Shown here: positions 1-9,115 of the stretch, one piece after another
How the letters are laid out: every line of letters begins with the position of its first letter
Position numbering within the stretch: position 1 is the first letter of the stretch
DNA from: Planctomycetota bacterium
GTDB taxonomy: Bacteria; Planctomycetota; UBA1135
Direction: 5' to 3'
Assembly (NCBI GenBank): GCA_026421205.1
Contig: JAPKBM010000003.1
Coordinates: forward strand, 1 to 64,000
Length of the DNA: 64,000 nucleotides
Translations under genes and position numbers: made by a program
The notes under the pieces: generated by a model
Database searches by the model: none
Seen by the model: the letters and a program-made list of their open reading frames with translations, nothing else
What the model was told of the DNA's origin: nothing

Positions 1-176
1 TTTTCTGATGACACCGAGCACAGTTCTTCATTGACCTTGGCCATGTTTTTTTGAAGATCCGCAATCAGGGCTTCCTTGGCATCCACACGAGCGAAAAAGT
101 TTCCAATTTCTGGGACGGCGGTCAGGCCAGCGATGAGGCCGAGGGCGGAAAGAGTGGCGAGGTAGGAATTATTCAC
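1..176 (-). CDS. partial hypothetical protein, N-terminus with hydrophobic segment, runs off window edge
   Basis: GTG at 174-176 opens VNNSYLATLSALGLIAGLTAVPEIGNFFARVDAKEALIADLQKN... with no stop to base 1. Confidence 0.35.
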   Translation of the reverse strand, partial: MNNSYLATLSALGLIAGLTAVPEIGNFFARVDAKEALIADLQKNMAKVNEELCSVSSE

Positions 177-278
177 ATCTTTTCTTCGGCATTCCACCCC
201 GAACTCCTTGAGAGGGTAGAATGATTGCTTGCGGACGACCCGCGAAAAACCCAGAAAACCCCCATTAAACGCATAAAA

Positions 279-1523
279 ATGGTATTTTCCACTGTAGAAG
301 AGGCAGTTCAGGACATCCAAGATGGCCGCATGATTATCTTGGTCGACGATCCTCGTCGAGAGAATGAGGGGGATCTGGTCATGGCCGCGGAGGCCATTAC
401 TGCGGACGCCGTTAATTTCATGCGTAAAGAGGGAGGTGGACTCATTTGTCTCGCGATGAGCGGGGACATCTGTGACCAGTTGAATTTACGCCCGCAAGTC
501 ACGGAAAATACAGCACGCCTCGGGACCGCTTTTCTTGAGTCCATCGAAGCGCGGGAGGGGGTCACCACGGGGATCTCGACTGCCGACCGTGCGCATACCA
601 TCCAAACGGCGGTGAAAGCAGAGGCCAAACCTTTTGACTTGGCGCGTCCCGGACATGTTTTCCCTCTGAGGGCTCGCGATGGCGGAGTACTCGTTCGTCC
701 AGGCCAAACGGAAGGAAGCGTAGATTTGTCTCGATTGGCGGGCATGAGGCCGGCTGGCGTGATTTGCGAAATTATGAATGAGGACGGCACCATGGCAAGA
801 ATGCCGGATTTAGAGATTTACGCCGCCAAGCATCAACTGAAAATCCTGACTACGGAGGCACTGATTGAATACCGTCGGCGGAAGGAAAAGCTGGTCACGC
901 GGCGCGTTTCTGGTGTTCGTCTTCCTACTCAGTACGGGGAATTCAAAGTGCATCTTTATCATGCTTTGACGGACGACAAGGAGCATTTGGCCTTGACGTA
1001 CAACTGGAATCCATCTCCGGATGAATTGGCCGAGCCCTTCGCAAGAATTGAAGACTCTGTTGCGGTACGTGTGCATTCGGAATGCCTGACCGGAGACATC
1101 ATGGCTAGTCTTCGTTGTGACTGCGGGCCTCAGCTTCATGCGGCGATGGAGCAAATTAGCAAGGAAGGGAAAGGTGTGTTGCTGTATATACGCCAGGAAG
1201 GCCGAGGCATTGGGCTTGAGGCAAAATTACGGGCGTATCAGCTTCAGGATGAAGGCATGGATACGGTGCAGGCCAATGAAGAACTTGGTTTTCCACCGGA
1301 TATGCGGGAATATGGCGTGGGAGCCCAAATATTGCATGACTTAGGGGTGCGTACTATGAAGTTATTGACGAATAATCCGAAGAAATTGGCCGGCTTGAAA
1401 GGCTACGGCCTTAAAATTGACGAGCAAGTTCCGATTCAGATTGCCCCTCATGAACATAATGAGAACTATCTCCGAACGAAACGGGATAAACTCGGGCACT
1501 TTATGCCTCATCTGGACCATTGA
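279..1523 (+). CDS. ribBA: bifunctional 3,4-dihydroxy-2-butanone-4-phosphate synthase / GTP cyclohydrolase II
   Basis: RENEGDLVMAAE (DHBP synthase) and SECLTGDIMASLRCDCG, YIRQEGRGIGL (GCH II); ATG at 279 preferred over the TTG at 225. Confidence 0.95.
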   Translation: MVFSTVEEAVQDIQDGRMIILVDDPRRENEGDLVMAAEAITADAVNFMRKEGGGLICLAMSGDICDQLNLRPQVTENTARLGTAFLESIEAREGVTTGISTADRAHTIQTAVKAEAKPFDLARPGHVFPLRARDGGVLVRPGQTEGSVDLSRLAGMRPAGVICEIMNEDGTMARMPDLEIYAAKHQLKILTTEALIEYRRRKEKLVTRRVSGVRLPTQYGEFKVHLYHALTDDKEHLALTYNWNPSPDELAEPFARIEDSVAVRVHSECLTGDIMASLRCDCGPQLHAAMEQISKEGKGVLLYIRQEGRGIGLEAKLRAYQLQDEGMDTVQANEELGFPPDMREYGVGAQILHDLGVRTMKLLTNNPKKLAGLKGYGLKIDEQVPIQIAPHEHNENYLRTKRDKLGHFMPHLDH

Positions 1524-1565
1524 GCCAACAGGGGGGAACGAGTAGGCTTATTCCTCCCCATTACC

Positions 1566-3398
1566 ATGCGCAGCCTCGGAATATCACTACGACCAGACGG
1601 TTTTGACTTTGCCCTGTGTGAGGGCAATGCAAAAAAGCATTCGCTCGCCGCTTCAGGTTCAGCAAACCTCTCTGAAAATCAAGCTACTCCCAAAGAACTT
1701 GGACAGCTTCTGGCCGCGGAATTGAAAAAACAAGGCACAGGGAAAATTGATCAAATCACATTGGTGTTGCCTTCTACGGGAACACTTTATCGGGAACTCA
1801 ACTTGCCCTTTTCGGAGCGCGCAAAGATTGAGCAAGTGCTGAAGTTTGAGGTGGAGTCAGAGCTCTACCACGTTGACATTGACGAAGTCATTTGTGATTT
1901 TTTAGAGCTTGACGATGAACGGGCTACGTCTACTTTGTTGGTTGCCGTTCAGCCCAAAAAGGGTGTTGGTCAAGCACTGGACGCTGCAAGCGGAGCCGGC
2001 TTAGATGTTTCTGTCGTTGACATGGACCTTTGCTCCATGGCTTCTTTGGCAACGCACTTGCCGTCGGCGGAAAACTTAGAGGACCCCGCAGGCTATCGGG
2101 CCGTATTGCATTTGGGGTCCATGACATCTTTGTTGTTGATTTATTCGGGAACCTCTTTGCGCACTGCACGTGCATTGCATTTAGGCTGGAGAGAACTTGC
2201 TCGTGATTTTGATGACTCTTCTCTGGAGGCCGCAGCAGAGGACATCCCGGAAATTGAAGCCGTTCCTATGGAAGGGACAGGAGAGGCGTCGGAGGTTGCG
2301 GAAGAAGCGCCGGCAGATGCCACGAGCGCGGAAGATGGAGACGAGGATGATGAAAAAACGACGGCTGATCCGGCACTAGGCCTTTTCGAAGCTGACGTGC
2401 GTTTGCCGTACACTTTGAGCTTGCAACAAGTTTTGGACGGCTCGGAGGACTCCGCAAAAGCAGCTTTCCTTCAGCGCATCGCTGGCGAAATTCATCGTAC
2501 TTTGCTTTCTGCGTCCATTCAGATTCAAGATGTTCACCTAACGGGCGCAGCTTTTCCGGGTTTGGCCGATGCCCTGACGAAGCGTTTGGATATTCCCGCC
2601 TCTTCATGGGATTTGTCCGCCGACGCCGTTGCATTTTCTGCATCGCTTCGCGGGCTTGATGTGAAGGGATGCTCTCCCATGAACATGCGGCAGGAGGAAT
2701 ATCGTTTTACTCAAGGTTTAGAGCGTATTGAGCGGCCTTTGACGTTTGCCTTGGTGGGGCTCATTGCATTTTTCTTGGTGGACGGCGTGAGTCATTTCCA
2801 GCAGGGTCGCGCGCGGATGAGAGACGCTGCAGCGTTGGATAACCCAGCGAGTTTGGTTTCTCTTGCCGTCGGTGAGATTGATCGTAATTTGAATAAGGAT
2901 TTGCCGGATAACCCACCGAAGGGTTGGCGTGTGAAAACAGATTTGAGTGCGTTTTCCCCAGAGCGTTACATGGCGGAATTGCGCTTGCGCGTGGCAAATT
3001 CAAAGCGCGCTCTTGATGAGGAAGTGGGAGCCGCTGGAGTGGCAATGCCGGAGTCTTCCTTGGATGCCTGGCGTTTGGTAATGAATGTGCTGGAAGAAGA
3101 GTTGGGTACGGACCAGGGACGTTGGATGGTCGAGAGAATTAAGTTGACGTCGGTCGACAAGAAGAGCAAAAAGTCATCGTCTCGTGTGGATGTTGACATC
3201 ACCCTTTCTGTCATGGGAGATGGATTGACGGCATCTCGGCGTATTGAATCTGTAAAAGCAGCTTTTAAACAAAAAGAATGGGTGACGGAGTCGCCCAGTA
3301 TTAAGGGCAGTTTGGAGCCCACGAAAAGCCAAGGTGGCATGACAGGTACAATTGCCATTCAAGTATCTACGCTGAAAGCAAAAGAGGTGGACGCATGA
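1566..3398 (+). CDS. GspL/PilM-like actin-fold assembly protein with acidic low-complexity insert and TM segment
   Basis: N-terminal PilM/GspL-like pattern (LPSTGTLYRELNLPFSERAKIEQVLKFEVESEL), TM near LTFALVGLIAFFLV, overlaps the next gene by 4 nt. Confidence 0.6.
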   Translation: MRSLGISLRPDGFDFALCEGNAKKHSLAASGSANLSENQATPKELGQLLAAELKKQGTGKIDQITLVLPSTGTLYRELNLPFSERAKIEQVLKFEVESELYHVDIDEVICDFLELDDERATSTLLVAVQPKKGVGQALDAASGAGLDVSVVDMDLCSMASLATHLPSAENLEDPAGYRAVLHLGSMTSLLLIYSGTSLRTARALHLGWRELARDFDDSSLEAAAEDIPEIEAVPMEGTGEASEVAEEAPADATSAEDGDEDDEKTTADPALGLFEADVRLPYTLSLQQVLDGSEDSAKAAFLQRIAGEIHRTLLSASIQIQDVHLTGAAFPGLADALTKRLDIPASSWDLSADAVAFSASLRGLDVKGCSPMNMRQEEYRFTQGLERIERPLTFALVGLIAFFLVDGVSHFQQGRARMRDAAALDNPASLVSLAVGEIDRNLNKDLPDNPPKGWRVKTDLSAFSPERYMAELRLRVANSKRALDEEVGAAGVAMPESSLDAWRLVMNVLEEELGTDQGRWMVERIKLTSVDKKSKKSSSRVDVDITLSVMGDGLTASRRIESVKAAFKQKEWVTESPSIKGSLEPTKSQGGMTGTIAIQVSTLKAKEVDA

Positions 3399-3919
3399 GT
3401 AATAAACAGAAACTCTTCCTTTGGCTCTTGATTACCTTTGCCGCGGGTTTTGGCCGATATTGGGCGGCTGATTTTCATTCTCAATGGCAAGGCCTTCTTG
3501 ATAAGGGAAAGGATCAGTATGTTTCCGTTGCTGAAATGGCTCGGGAACTTCAGCAAAGACGCCAAGATTTAGCCGTCGGTGACGGTGACAATTTTTTACA
3601 GACTAAACTCCGAGAACTCGCATTCGATGTCAGCCTTGGAGATTTGAAAATCACAGAGGCTAACCCATCCGGTGGAAAGGGCTACGAAGACAATAAATTC
3701 ACGATTGGCTTTGCCCATGACCGTGGATATCGACGCTCTCAGTTGTCCGCCTTTTTGTACAACGTAGAAAGCCAATTGCCTCGGATGCGTACTGTCATTT
3801 TAGATGTGCAGGCTTCCGACGGCAGTAGCCGATCCCCAGAGCCTGGCGCAGAACGGCCGGACCAGTGGAAGATTTCAAAAATGGTATTGACACGTCGGTC
3901 GCCAAAGAAAGACAAGTAG
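3395..3919 (+). CDS. GspM/PilO-like bitopic membrane protein
   Basis: ATGA overlap with preceding gene, N-terminal TM followed by coiled region; weak similarity by pattern only. Confidence 0.45.
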   Translation: MSNKQKLFLWLLITFAAGFGRYWAADFHSQWQGLLDKGKDQYVSVAEMARELQQRRQDLAVGDGDNFLQTKLRELAFDVSLGDLKITEANPSGGKGYEDNKFTIGFAHDRGYRRSQLSAFLYNVESQLPRMRTVILDVQASDGSSRSPEPGAERPDQWKISKMVLTRRSPKKDK

Positions 3920-3927
3920 CCTCGGTG

Positions 3928-4950
3928 CTACATCCACTTTCTAATCCATCGTAAGGCCCCTTCGTTCCAAGGAACGCGGTGCCCCATGCCCGCTTGCGGC
4001 AGTTTGTCTTTGTTTTCTTTGTACCAATCCCAAGTGGCTATCAATGTGCTGGCATTGGAATGCTTTGGCGTCCAGCCCAGTTTTTCTAATTTGTCCACAT
4101 TGACAAAAGAGTCTTGATCTGCCGTGGCGTAAATCCACTTGTAAAGTGGAGAGCAATGAAAGGTATCAAGGATGGCTAATATCGTCTTCGCGGGAAGTGC
4201 CGGGACCGGAAATACGCGACTCTCTGTTTTTGCATGTTGAAAAAGCTGGGTGAGGTCTTCTTCAACCGTTCCAAATTCTTTTGCCCCTACATTGAATGTT
4301 TGGTTGGCGTCGGCGGGTGGAGCATTGAGTACCACGGAAACGGCTTCCACCAAATCCTCTACGGCTAAGAGTTGGTATCGATTCTTTCCGCTGCCAAGTA
4401 CGGGAATGCGTCGGCCTTCGGCAATCCAATCGTAGAGGATTTGAAAAACCCCAAGGCGTTCTGCGCCGAGAAAAGTCTTTGGCCGAAGGATGGTGATGCA
4501 TTGTCCTTGGGCTCGCGCCTCTTCGCAAAGTTGCTCTGCTTGAATTTTACTTTCTCCGTATGGACCGACGCCAATGAGTTTGTCGGACTCATGCAACGGG
4601 TGGTGATCTGGAATTCCGTAAACAGCCGTGGAGGAGATATGGACGACATGGGGAACCCCAACGTTTTTTGCCGCTTGTAGAACCGTGCGAGTTCCTTCAA
4701 AATTGACGCTCCGAATTTCTTTTGGCTTCCAAAGTGGTAAGCCGGCCGCAGCGTGAATGACGGCGTCACAATTTTCCATGGAGCGTTGAACTGCCGAAAG
4801 GTCACGTACGTCGGCGACGACGGTTTCTATGGTGTCGGGCCATTCTTCTGGTGCAAAAGGCGTGATGTCGAGGAGTCGTTTCTCCTGCGGGAGGCCGTGC
4901 GCCAAATGAAACCCAAGAAAGCCTGCCCCGCCCGTAATAAGGACTCGCAT
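3928..4950 (-). CDS. NAD-dependent epimerase/dehydratase (extended SDR)
   Basis: MRVLITGGAGFLGFHLAHGL Rossmann motif, SSTAVYG, YGESKIQAE; start placed at 4950. Confidence 0.88.
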   Translation of the reverse strand: MRVLITGGAGFLGFHLAHGLPQEKRLLDITPFAPEEWPDTIETVVADVRDLSAVQRSMENCDAVIHAAAGLPLWKPKEIRSVNFEGTRTVLQAAKNVGVPHVVHISSTAVYGIPDHHPLHESDKLIGVGPYGESKIQAEQLCEEARAQGQCITILRPKTFLGAERLGVFQILYDWIAEGRRIPVLGSGKNRYQLLAVEDLVEAVSVVLNAPPADANQTFNVGAKEFGTVEEDLTQLFQHAKTESRVFPVPALPAKTILAILDTFHCSPLYKWIYATADQDSFVNVDKLEKLGWTPKHSNASTLIATWDWYKENKDKLPQAGMGHRVPWNEGALRWIRKWM

Positions 4951-4957
4951 TTTTGGG

Positions 4958-5839
4958 TTAGAAATAAACGACCCAAGCAATCACGGCAAGGTATCCAAGG
5001 ACTGCGCCGAAAAGTGGAAAATCTGTTGTTAAGAGTTTTTCTGGACGCTGGCCCCGATCTTCTTGATAGACGAGCCAAAGGTAGCGCATGACGCCGTATA
5101 GAACAAAGGGCAGGGTCCAAACCATGCCAGGCTCTCCGGCCCGGGATTCTAGTTCTGGAGCTAAGGTGCCAAGGGCCCCAGGGAGCAATGTGTAAAGCGC
5201 ATAGGTGACCACGGTGGCGGAGGCCACGACTGAAATCATGATATCGGTCGCAGCATTGTCATAGGCCTCTAAAAGTGGACGTTGCTCTCCACGGCCGATT
5301 TGGGTGAGCTCTGCGCGTCGTTTGCAGAGCGCAAGAAAGAGTGCCAGCTGAACTCCGCAGGCTACAAGCCAAGGAGACAGAGGGACGTTTAAAACCCAGA
5401 CTCCGGCCAGAACACGAAGAAGGAAACCGGTTGCAATGCAAAACACATCCAAAATAACAATATGTTTTAATCGGTGGCAATAGAGGACTTGAAGGAAGAA
5501 ATAGCCACCAATTGCAGGCAAAAGTGCACGATATTGGAGCGACTGCAAAAATGCCAGAACGGCAAGGATTGCAATCATGGTGACAGCATTGCGTGGAGAG
5601 AGTTGTCCCGAAGCAATCGGTCGATGTCGTTTGATCGGATGCAGTAAATCCTTTTCCTTGTCGAGCAGGTCGTTGTAGAGATAAATAGCCGAGGAGGCGA
5701 GGCAGAAAGTTATAAAAGCGTGAAGAGCAAGGCCGACAGATTCCATGTTGCCGGCTTGACCACTGAAAGCAAGACCGGCAAAAACGGCAAGGTTTTTGAT
5801 CCACTGACGTGGCCGAAGGCTAGCGAGTGCAGGAGGCAT
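4958..5839 (-). CDS. UbiA-family prenyltransferase, decaprenyl-phosphate phosphoribosyltransferase-like
   Basis: SSAIYLYNDLLDKEKDLLHPIKRHRPIASG contains NDxxDxxxD plus the HPxKRxRPIA(S/A)G signature; polytopic; start at 5839. Confidence 0.85.
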   Translation of the reverse strand: MPPALASLRPRQWIKNLAVFAGLAFSGQAGNMESVGLALHAFITFCLASSAIYLYNDLLDKEKDLLHPIKRHRPIASGQLSPRNAVTMIAILAVLAFLQSLQYRALLPAIGGYFFLQVLYCHRLKHIVILDVFCIATGFLLRVLAGVWVLNVPLSPWLVACGVQLALFLALCKRRAELTQIGRGEQRPLLEAYDNAATDIMISVVASATVVTYALYTLLPGALGTLAPELESRAGEPGMVWTLPFVLYGVMRYLWLVYQEDRGQRPEKLLTTDFPLFGAVLGYLAVIAWVVYF

Positions 5840-5858
5840 GATGGAAAGGATACCGTGT

Positions 5859-6734
5859 TTAAGCTCGAACCGGCCACCAAGCGCGAACGGCGCATTGCCA
5901 GCGTTGCCATGAACTGAGTGTAGGAGGGTGTCGGAAAAAATCTTTTTGAAGATCTTGTACTTGCTCGAGTAAAAAGAGAGAGCGCAAGACCGTGGCGCGT
6001 AGCCCACGGGCAAGGCGGGCGCCGACTTCATTGCACACCGGCATTCCTGCAAGCAAGAGTTCTTGTGCCCATTGCGCCATTGCTTTTAAGTAAAGGGCAA
6101 TCTCTGGGGTTACGATTCCTTGGTGTAGGTCTTTCACGGTGGCCCCGGTTGCGTTTAAATCCTGTTGGGGGAGGTGGCAAACTCCTTGGGAAAGATGCGT
6201 CGGGAGGTCCGTAATCCACCGCACCAGGACTAAGCCACATGCCAAGTCTTCCATAGACTTTACAGCCGTTTGTTCTCCTTTTTGAGAAAGGGATAAAATG
6301 CAACGGGCCATGGCTCCGGCTCGAGGACGAACCCATTGGAGGACGTCTTCCTTTGTTTCGGGGAAAACGGGTGGAGGGGTCGGCATGAGCCGGACGAGGT
6401 CGCGAAGATCTTGGTGGTTTATTTCTCCTCCTGCGATGGAAGACCAGAGTGCAAGGAGAAGGGGACCGTCCGGTCTGCCCCGAAGTGTGGCCTCAAAGGA
6501 GGCTACAAATTCAGGGGAATTGAGGCGTGCTGGGCCTGCCGCGAGCGCCAATACGGGGTCGAGAGCGCGGAGGAGGCCTTTCGGCATGAGGACTGGGCCG
6601 GGATAGAGCTCACCCGCAGCCAGTCGAGCTTGGCGAGTAGCGTATTTCTGGGCGTGGCGAAGATTCAAAAAAGTGCTCCGAGGGTTGGAACTTGGGGTCT
6701 GCCCACTCAGAATAGAAGCCCTGACCTCTTCCAT
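5859..6734 (-). CDS. squalene/phytoene synthase-like protein, apparently degenerate at both Asp-rich motifs
   Basis: GPLLLALWSSIAGGEINHQDLRDLV and DLACGLVLVRWITDLPTHLSQGVCHLPQQDL resemble HpnC/HpnD-type segments (..NxxxDxxxDxxxGRxYLP..). Confidence 0.6.
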   Translation of the reverse strand: MEEVRASILSGQTPSSNPRSTFLNLRHAQKYATRQARLAAGELYPGPVLMPKGLLRALDPVLALAAGPARLNSPEFVASFEATLRGRPDGPLLLALWSSIAGGEINHQDLRDLVRLMPTPPPVFPETKEDVLQWVRPRAGAMARCILSLSQKGEQTAVKSMEDLACGLVLVRWITDLPTHLSQGVCHLPQQDLNATGATVKDLHQGIVTPEIALYLKAMAQWAQELLLAGMPVCNEVGARLARGLRATVLRSLFLLEQVQDLQKDFFRHPPTLSSWQRWQCAVRAWWPVRA

Positions 6735-7428
6735 GAAGACTCCTTCTTCCTCTCCTCCGCATGCAGACCCTGCCATGGTAGCGCATGACCTGAAAAACTT
6801 GCTCTCTGTCGTGCTTGGGCACGCAGAATTGCAAAGCGTGCATTTGGAAGAGTCTGGAGGAGATGCTGGGTTGTTAGAGAGTTTGAAAACGATTCATCTC
6901 TATGCGGGCCGCGCAACGTCGGTGTGCGAGGACTTATTAGCTTTGGCGGCGGGACAAGAGGGCACGTATCAGGAGTTTTCTTTGTCCTCCTTGGCAGCAA
7001 CTACGGCGGAGCTTTTTCATAATCGTTCCGGGTGTGATTTAGAAGTCATGCCAAGTGAAGCGGATGAGGTGGTTGTCATCGGTTCCCGAAACGCCATTGG
7101 CCGTGCGGTTCTCAACCTTGTGTGGAATGCGCTAGATGCCGTAGCGGATCAAACCGAAGGCTGGATTGGTCTTCGGTGGGGAGACTCCGACGGCACTCCT
7201 TGGTTAGAGGTATTAGATAATGGTCCTGGTCTTCCGGACGGAGAGTTGGGTGATTTCACCGACGCCTTTCGAAGCACTCGGGAAGGGGCTGCACCCCGAG
7301 GCTTAGGGCTGACATTGGCTTCCCTCGTGATGCAAGAGCAAGGGGGGGAATTGAAAGGCCGGAACCGTCAAAACGGCTCCGGCGCGGTGATGAGGCTGGA
7401 ATTTAGGAACGCTTCAAGGACTGCGTAA
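6733..7428 (+). CDS. sensor histidine kinase-like protein (HisKA/HATPase_c)
   Basis: MVAHDLKNLLSVVLGHAEL H-box, VLNLVWNALDAV N-box, LEVLDNGPGLP G1, RGLGLTLASLVMQEQGG G2; start could also be 6775. Confidence 0.85.
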   Translation: MKTPSSSPPHADPAMVAHDLKNLLSVVLGHAELQSVHLEESGGDAGLLESLKTIHLYAGRATSVCEDLLALAAGQEGTYQEFSLSSLAATTAELFHNRSGCDLEVMPSEADEVVVIGSRNAIGRAVLNLVWNALDAVADQTEGWIGLRWGDSDGTPWLEVLDNGPGLPDGELGDFTDAFRSTREGAAPRGLGLTLASLVMQEQGGELKGRNRQNGSGAVMRLEFRNASRTA

Positions 7429-7738
7429 TTCTTTTGAGTCCAAGCTCCATGCGCTTTATCCGTTTTTCTAGATTCTCTACGCGCTGGTTGAGGGAGCCTG
7501 GTTGCTGAAAATGGTCGCGTTGTGTCCTTGCGCTATTACGCTGCCTTTTGGCGCGCGCATTGCGCTCCACCTTTTTGCGGCTGCCCCTTTGAGCCTTTTT
7601 TTGCGTGCTGCGCTTGGCGCGACCTTTCTTCTCTTGGCAGGAAGGGCAACTTTGTTCTTGAGGACGAGCTTTTCGCTGGGCCCCTTGTTGAGGCAGGGCA
7701 GCGAGAGGGAAAAGGAGGACGAGGGAGCTAAGAATCAT
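7403..7738 (-). CDS. small secreted, very basic coiled-coil hypothetical protein
   Basis: N-terminal hydrophobic segment, CPSC, Lys/Arg-rich middle, heptad-like C-terminus LNQRVENLEKRIKRMELGLKRI. Confidence 0.5.
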   Translation of the reverse strand: MILSSLVLLFPLAALPQQGAQRKARPQEQSCPSCQEKKGRAKRSTQKKAQRGSRKKVERNARAKRQRNSARTQRDHFQQPGSLNQRVENLEKRIKRMELGLKRITQSLKRS

Positions 7739-7819
7739 GACCGAAGTACAACCCGGCCAATTCCTCTGGGTTTCGCAAAAAATAGTCTATGAGGCAAACG
7801 AAGAATTAACCTGTTTAGG

Positions 7820-9115
7820 ATGCATCGCCTCATCCCCCTGTCACTTTGTGTTTTCCTTCTTGCCTGTACTGTGGAAGAAAAGCCTTCGGTTGCGGTTGCT
7901 CCGGTTTCACATTCTTCGGAAAACACCTTTGATCAGGCAACCTTACAGGCCGCGGTGGACAAAATCCTTCCTCGAGTGGAAGAATTACGCGGATGGAAGT
8001 TTTCTGTAAAGGTTCCTGCCGGCGTGCATTCACCGGACGAGTTTATGGCCTATGCGATGAAGGAATTTGAGGAGGAGTATGGCAAAGAGAAATTTATTGC
8101 CTTGGGTGAATCTTATGCGCTCTTGGGCTTGATCGGCCCGGAGGTCGATTTTTTTCAAACATTTCTGGACCTCTTGCGGGGACAGGTGGGTGGTTACTAT
8201 GACCCAAAGACAAAAAAGTTTTTCATGATTGATGCATTTAATCAGGGCCCCTTGGCCGACATCATCATGGCCCATGAATTGACTCATGCTTTGGATGACC
8301 AACGATTTGATTTACTTCAAATGGGGTTAAACGCCAAAGGAAACTCGGATGAGGAGTTTGCTATGCGTTCGGTGGCCGAGGGAAGTGGGACAAACTTGAT
8401 GACCTTGTACACGACACAGGGTGCCGTGAAGGGTTGGCTAGACCCGATGCAATTGATGAAAGATACGATGGCGATGCAAAAGGACCAGACGGAGGCATTG
8501 GAAAAGGCGCCCGCATTTCTTGTGATGACCTTGTCCTTGCCTTATTTAGAGGGGAATAAATTCCTGCTGAAGACAACGAATACCATGGCAGCCATGATGG
8601 GCAAGCCAAAGAACGAAGATTTGGATCAGGCCTTCCGATTCCCTCCTCGCTCGAGTGAGCAGATCCTTCATCCAGAAAAGTATTGGGACCCATTAAAAAA
8701 GGATGAACCAATGGCGGTGCATGTTTCCGATTTTTCTGACAAGCTCGGAGATGGTTGGGCGTCTTTGGATTCAGATACTTTGGGGGAATTGGGCTGCTAC
8801 GCATTGACCGCCAGGGAAATGCCCAGCATGGCTACGGCTGCAGGGCAAATGGCATCACGTTTCAATCAGGCGTCCTCTGGGTGGGGTGGAGACGCGTATC
8901 GCTACTTCCGAAAGGAGGGCGGCGGGAAGCTCTTATTTTGGAAGACCGTGTGGGATACAGAGAAGGATGCCGTTGAGTTTTCCGAAGCCATTGAGATGAA
9001 GCAGAAAGACAATCCGTTTTATTACCATCAAGTGCTGACGGCCAATCGAGTACTTGTTACATTTGCGGATTCCGTTGGCATTGAGGACTTTAACCCCAGA
9101 GATTTTAAAGAATGA
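7820..9115 (+). CDS. lipoprotein, putative zinc metalloprotease with HExxH
   Basis: Lipobox-like LLACT; MAHELTHALDDQRFDL. Confidence 0.75.
   Translation: MHRLIPLSLCVFLLACTVEEKPSVAVAPVSHSSENTFDQATLQAAVDKILPRVEELRGWKFSVKVPAGVHSPDEFMAYAMKEFEEEYGKEKFIALGESYALLGLIGPEVDFFQTFLDLLRGQVGGYYDPKTKKFFMIDAFNQGPLADIIMAHELTHALDDQRFDLLQMGLNAKGNSDEEFAMRSVAEGSGTNLMTLYTTQGAVKGWLDPMQLMKDTMAMQKDQTEALEKAPAFLVMTLSLPYLEGNKFLLKTTNTMAAMMGKPKNEDLDQAFRFPPRSSEQILHPEKYWDPLKKDEPMAVHVSDFSDKLGDGWASLDSDTLGELGCYALTAREMPSMATAAGQMASRFNQASSGWGGDAYRYFRKEGGGKLLFWKTVWDTEKDAVEFSEAIEMKQKDNPFYYHQVLTANRVLVTFADSVGIEDFNPRDFKE

Noticed and set aside
225-278. N-terminal extension of RibBA from TTG at 225
   Set aside because: The ATG at 279 matches the expected family N-terminus; the extension has no support.
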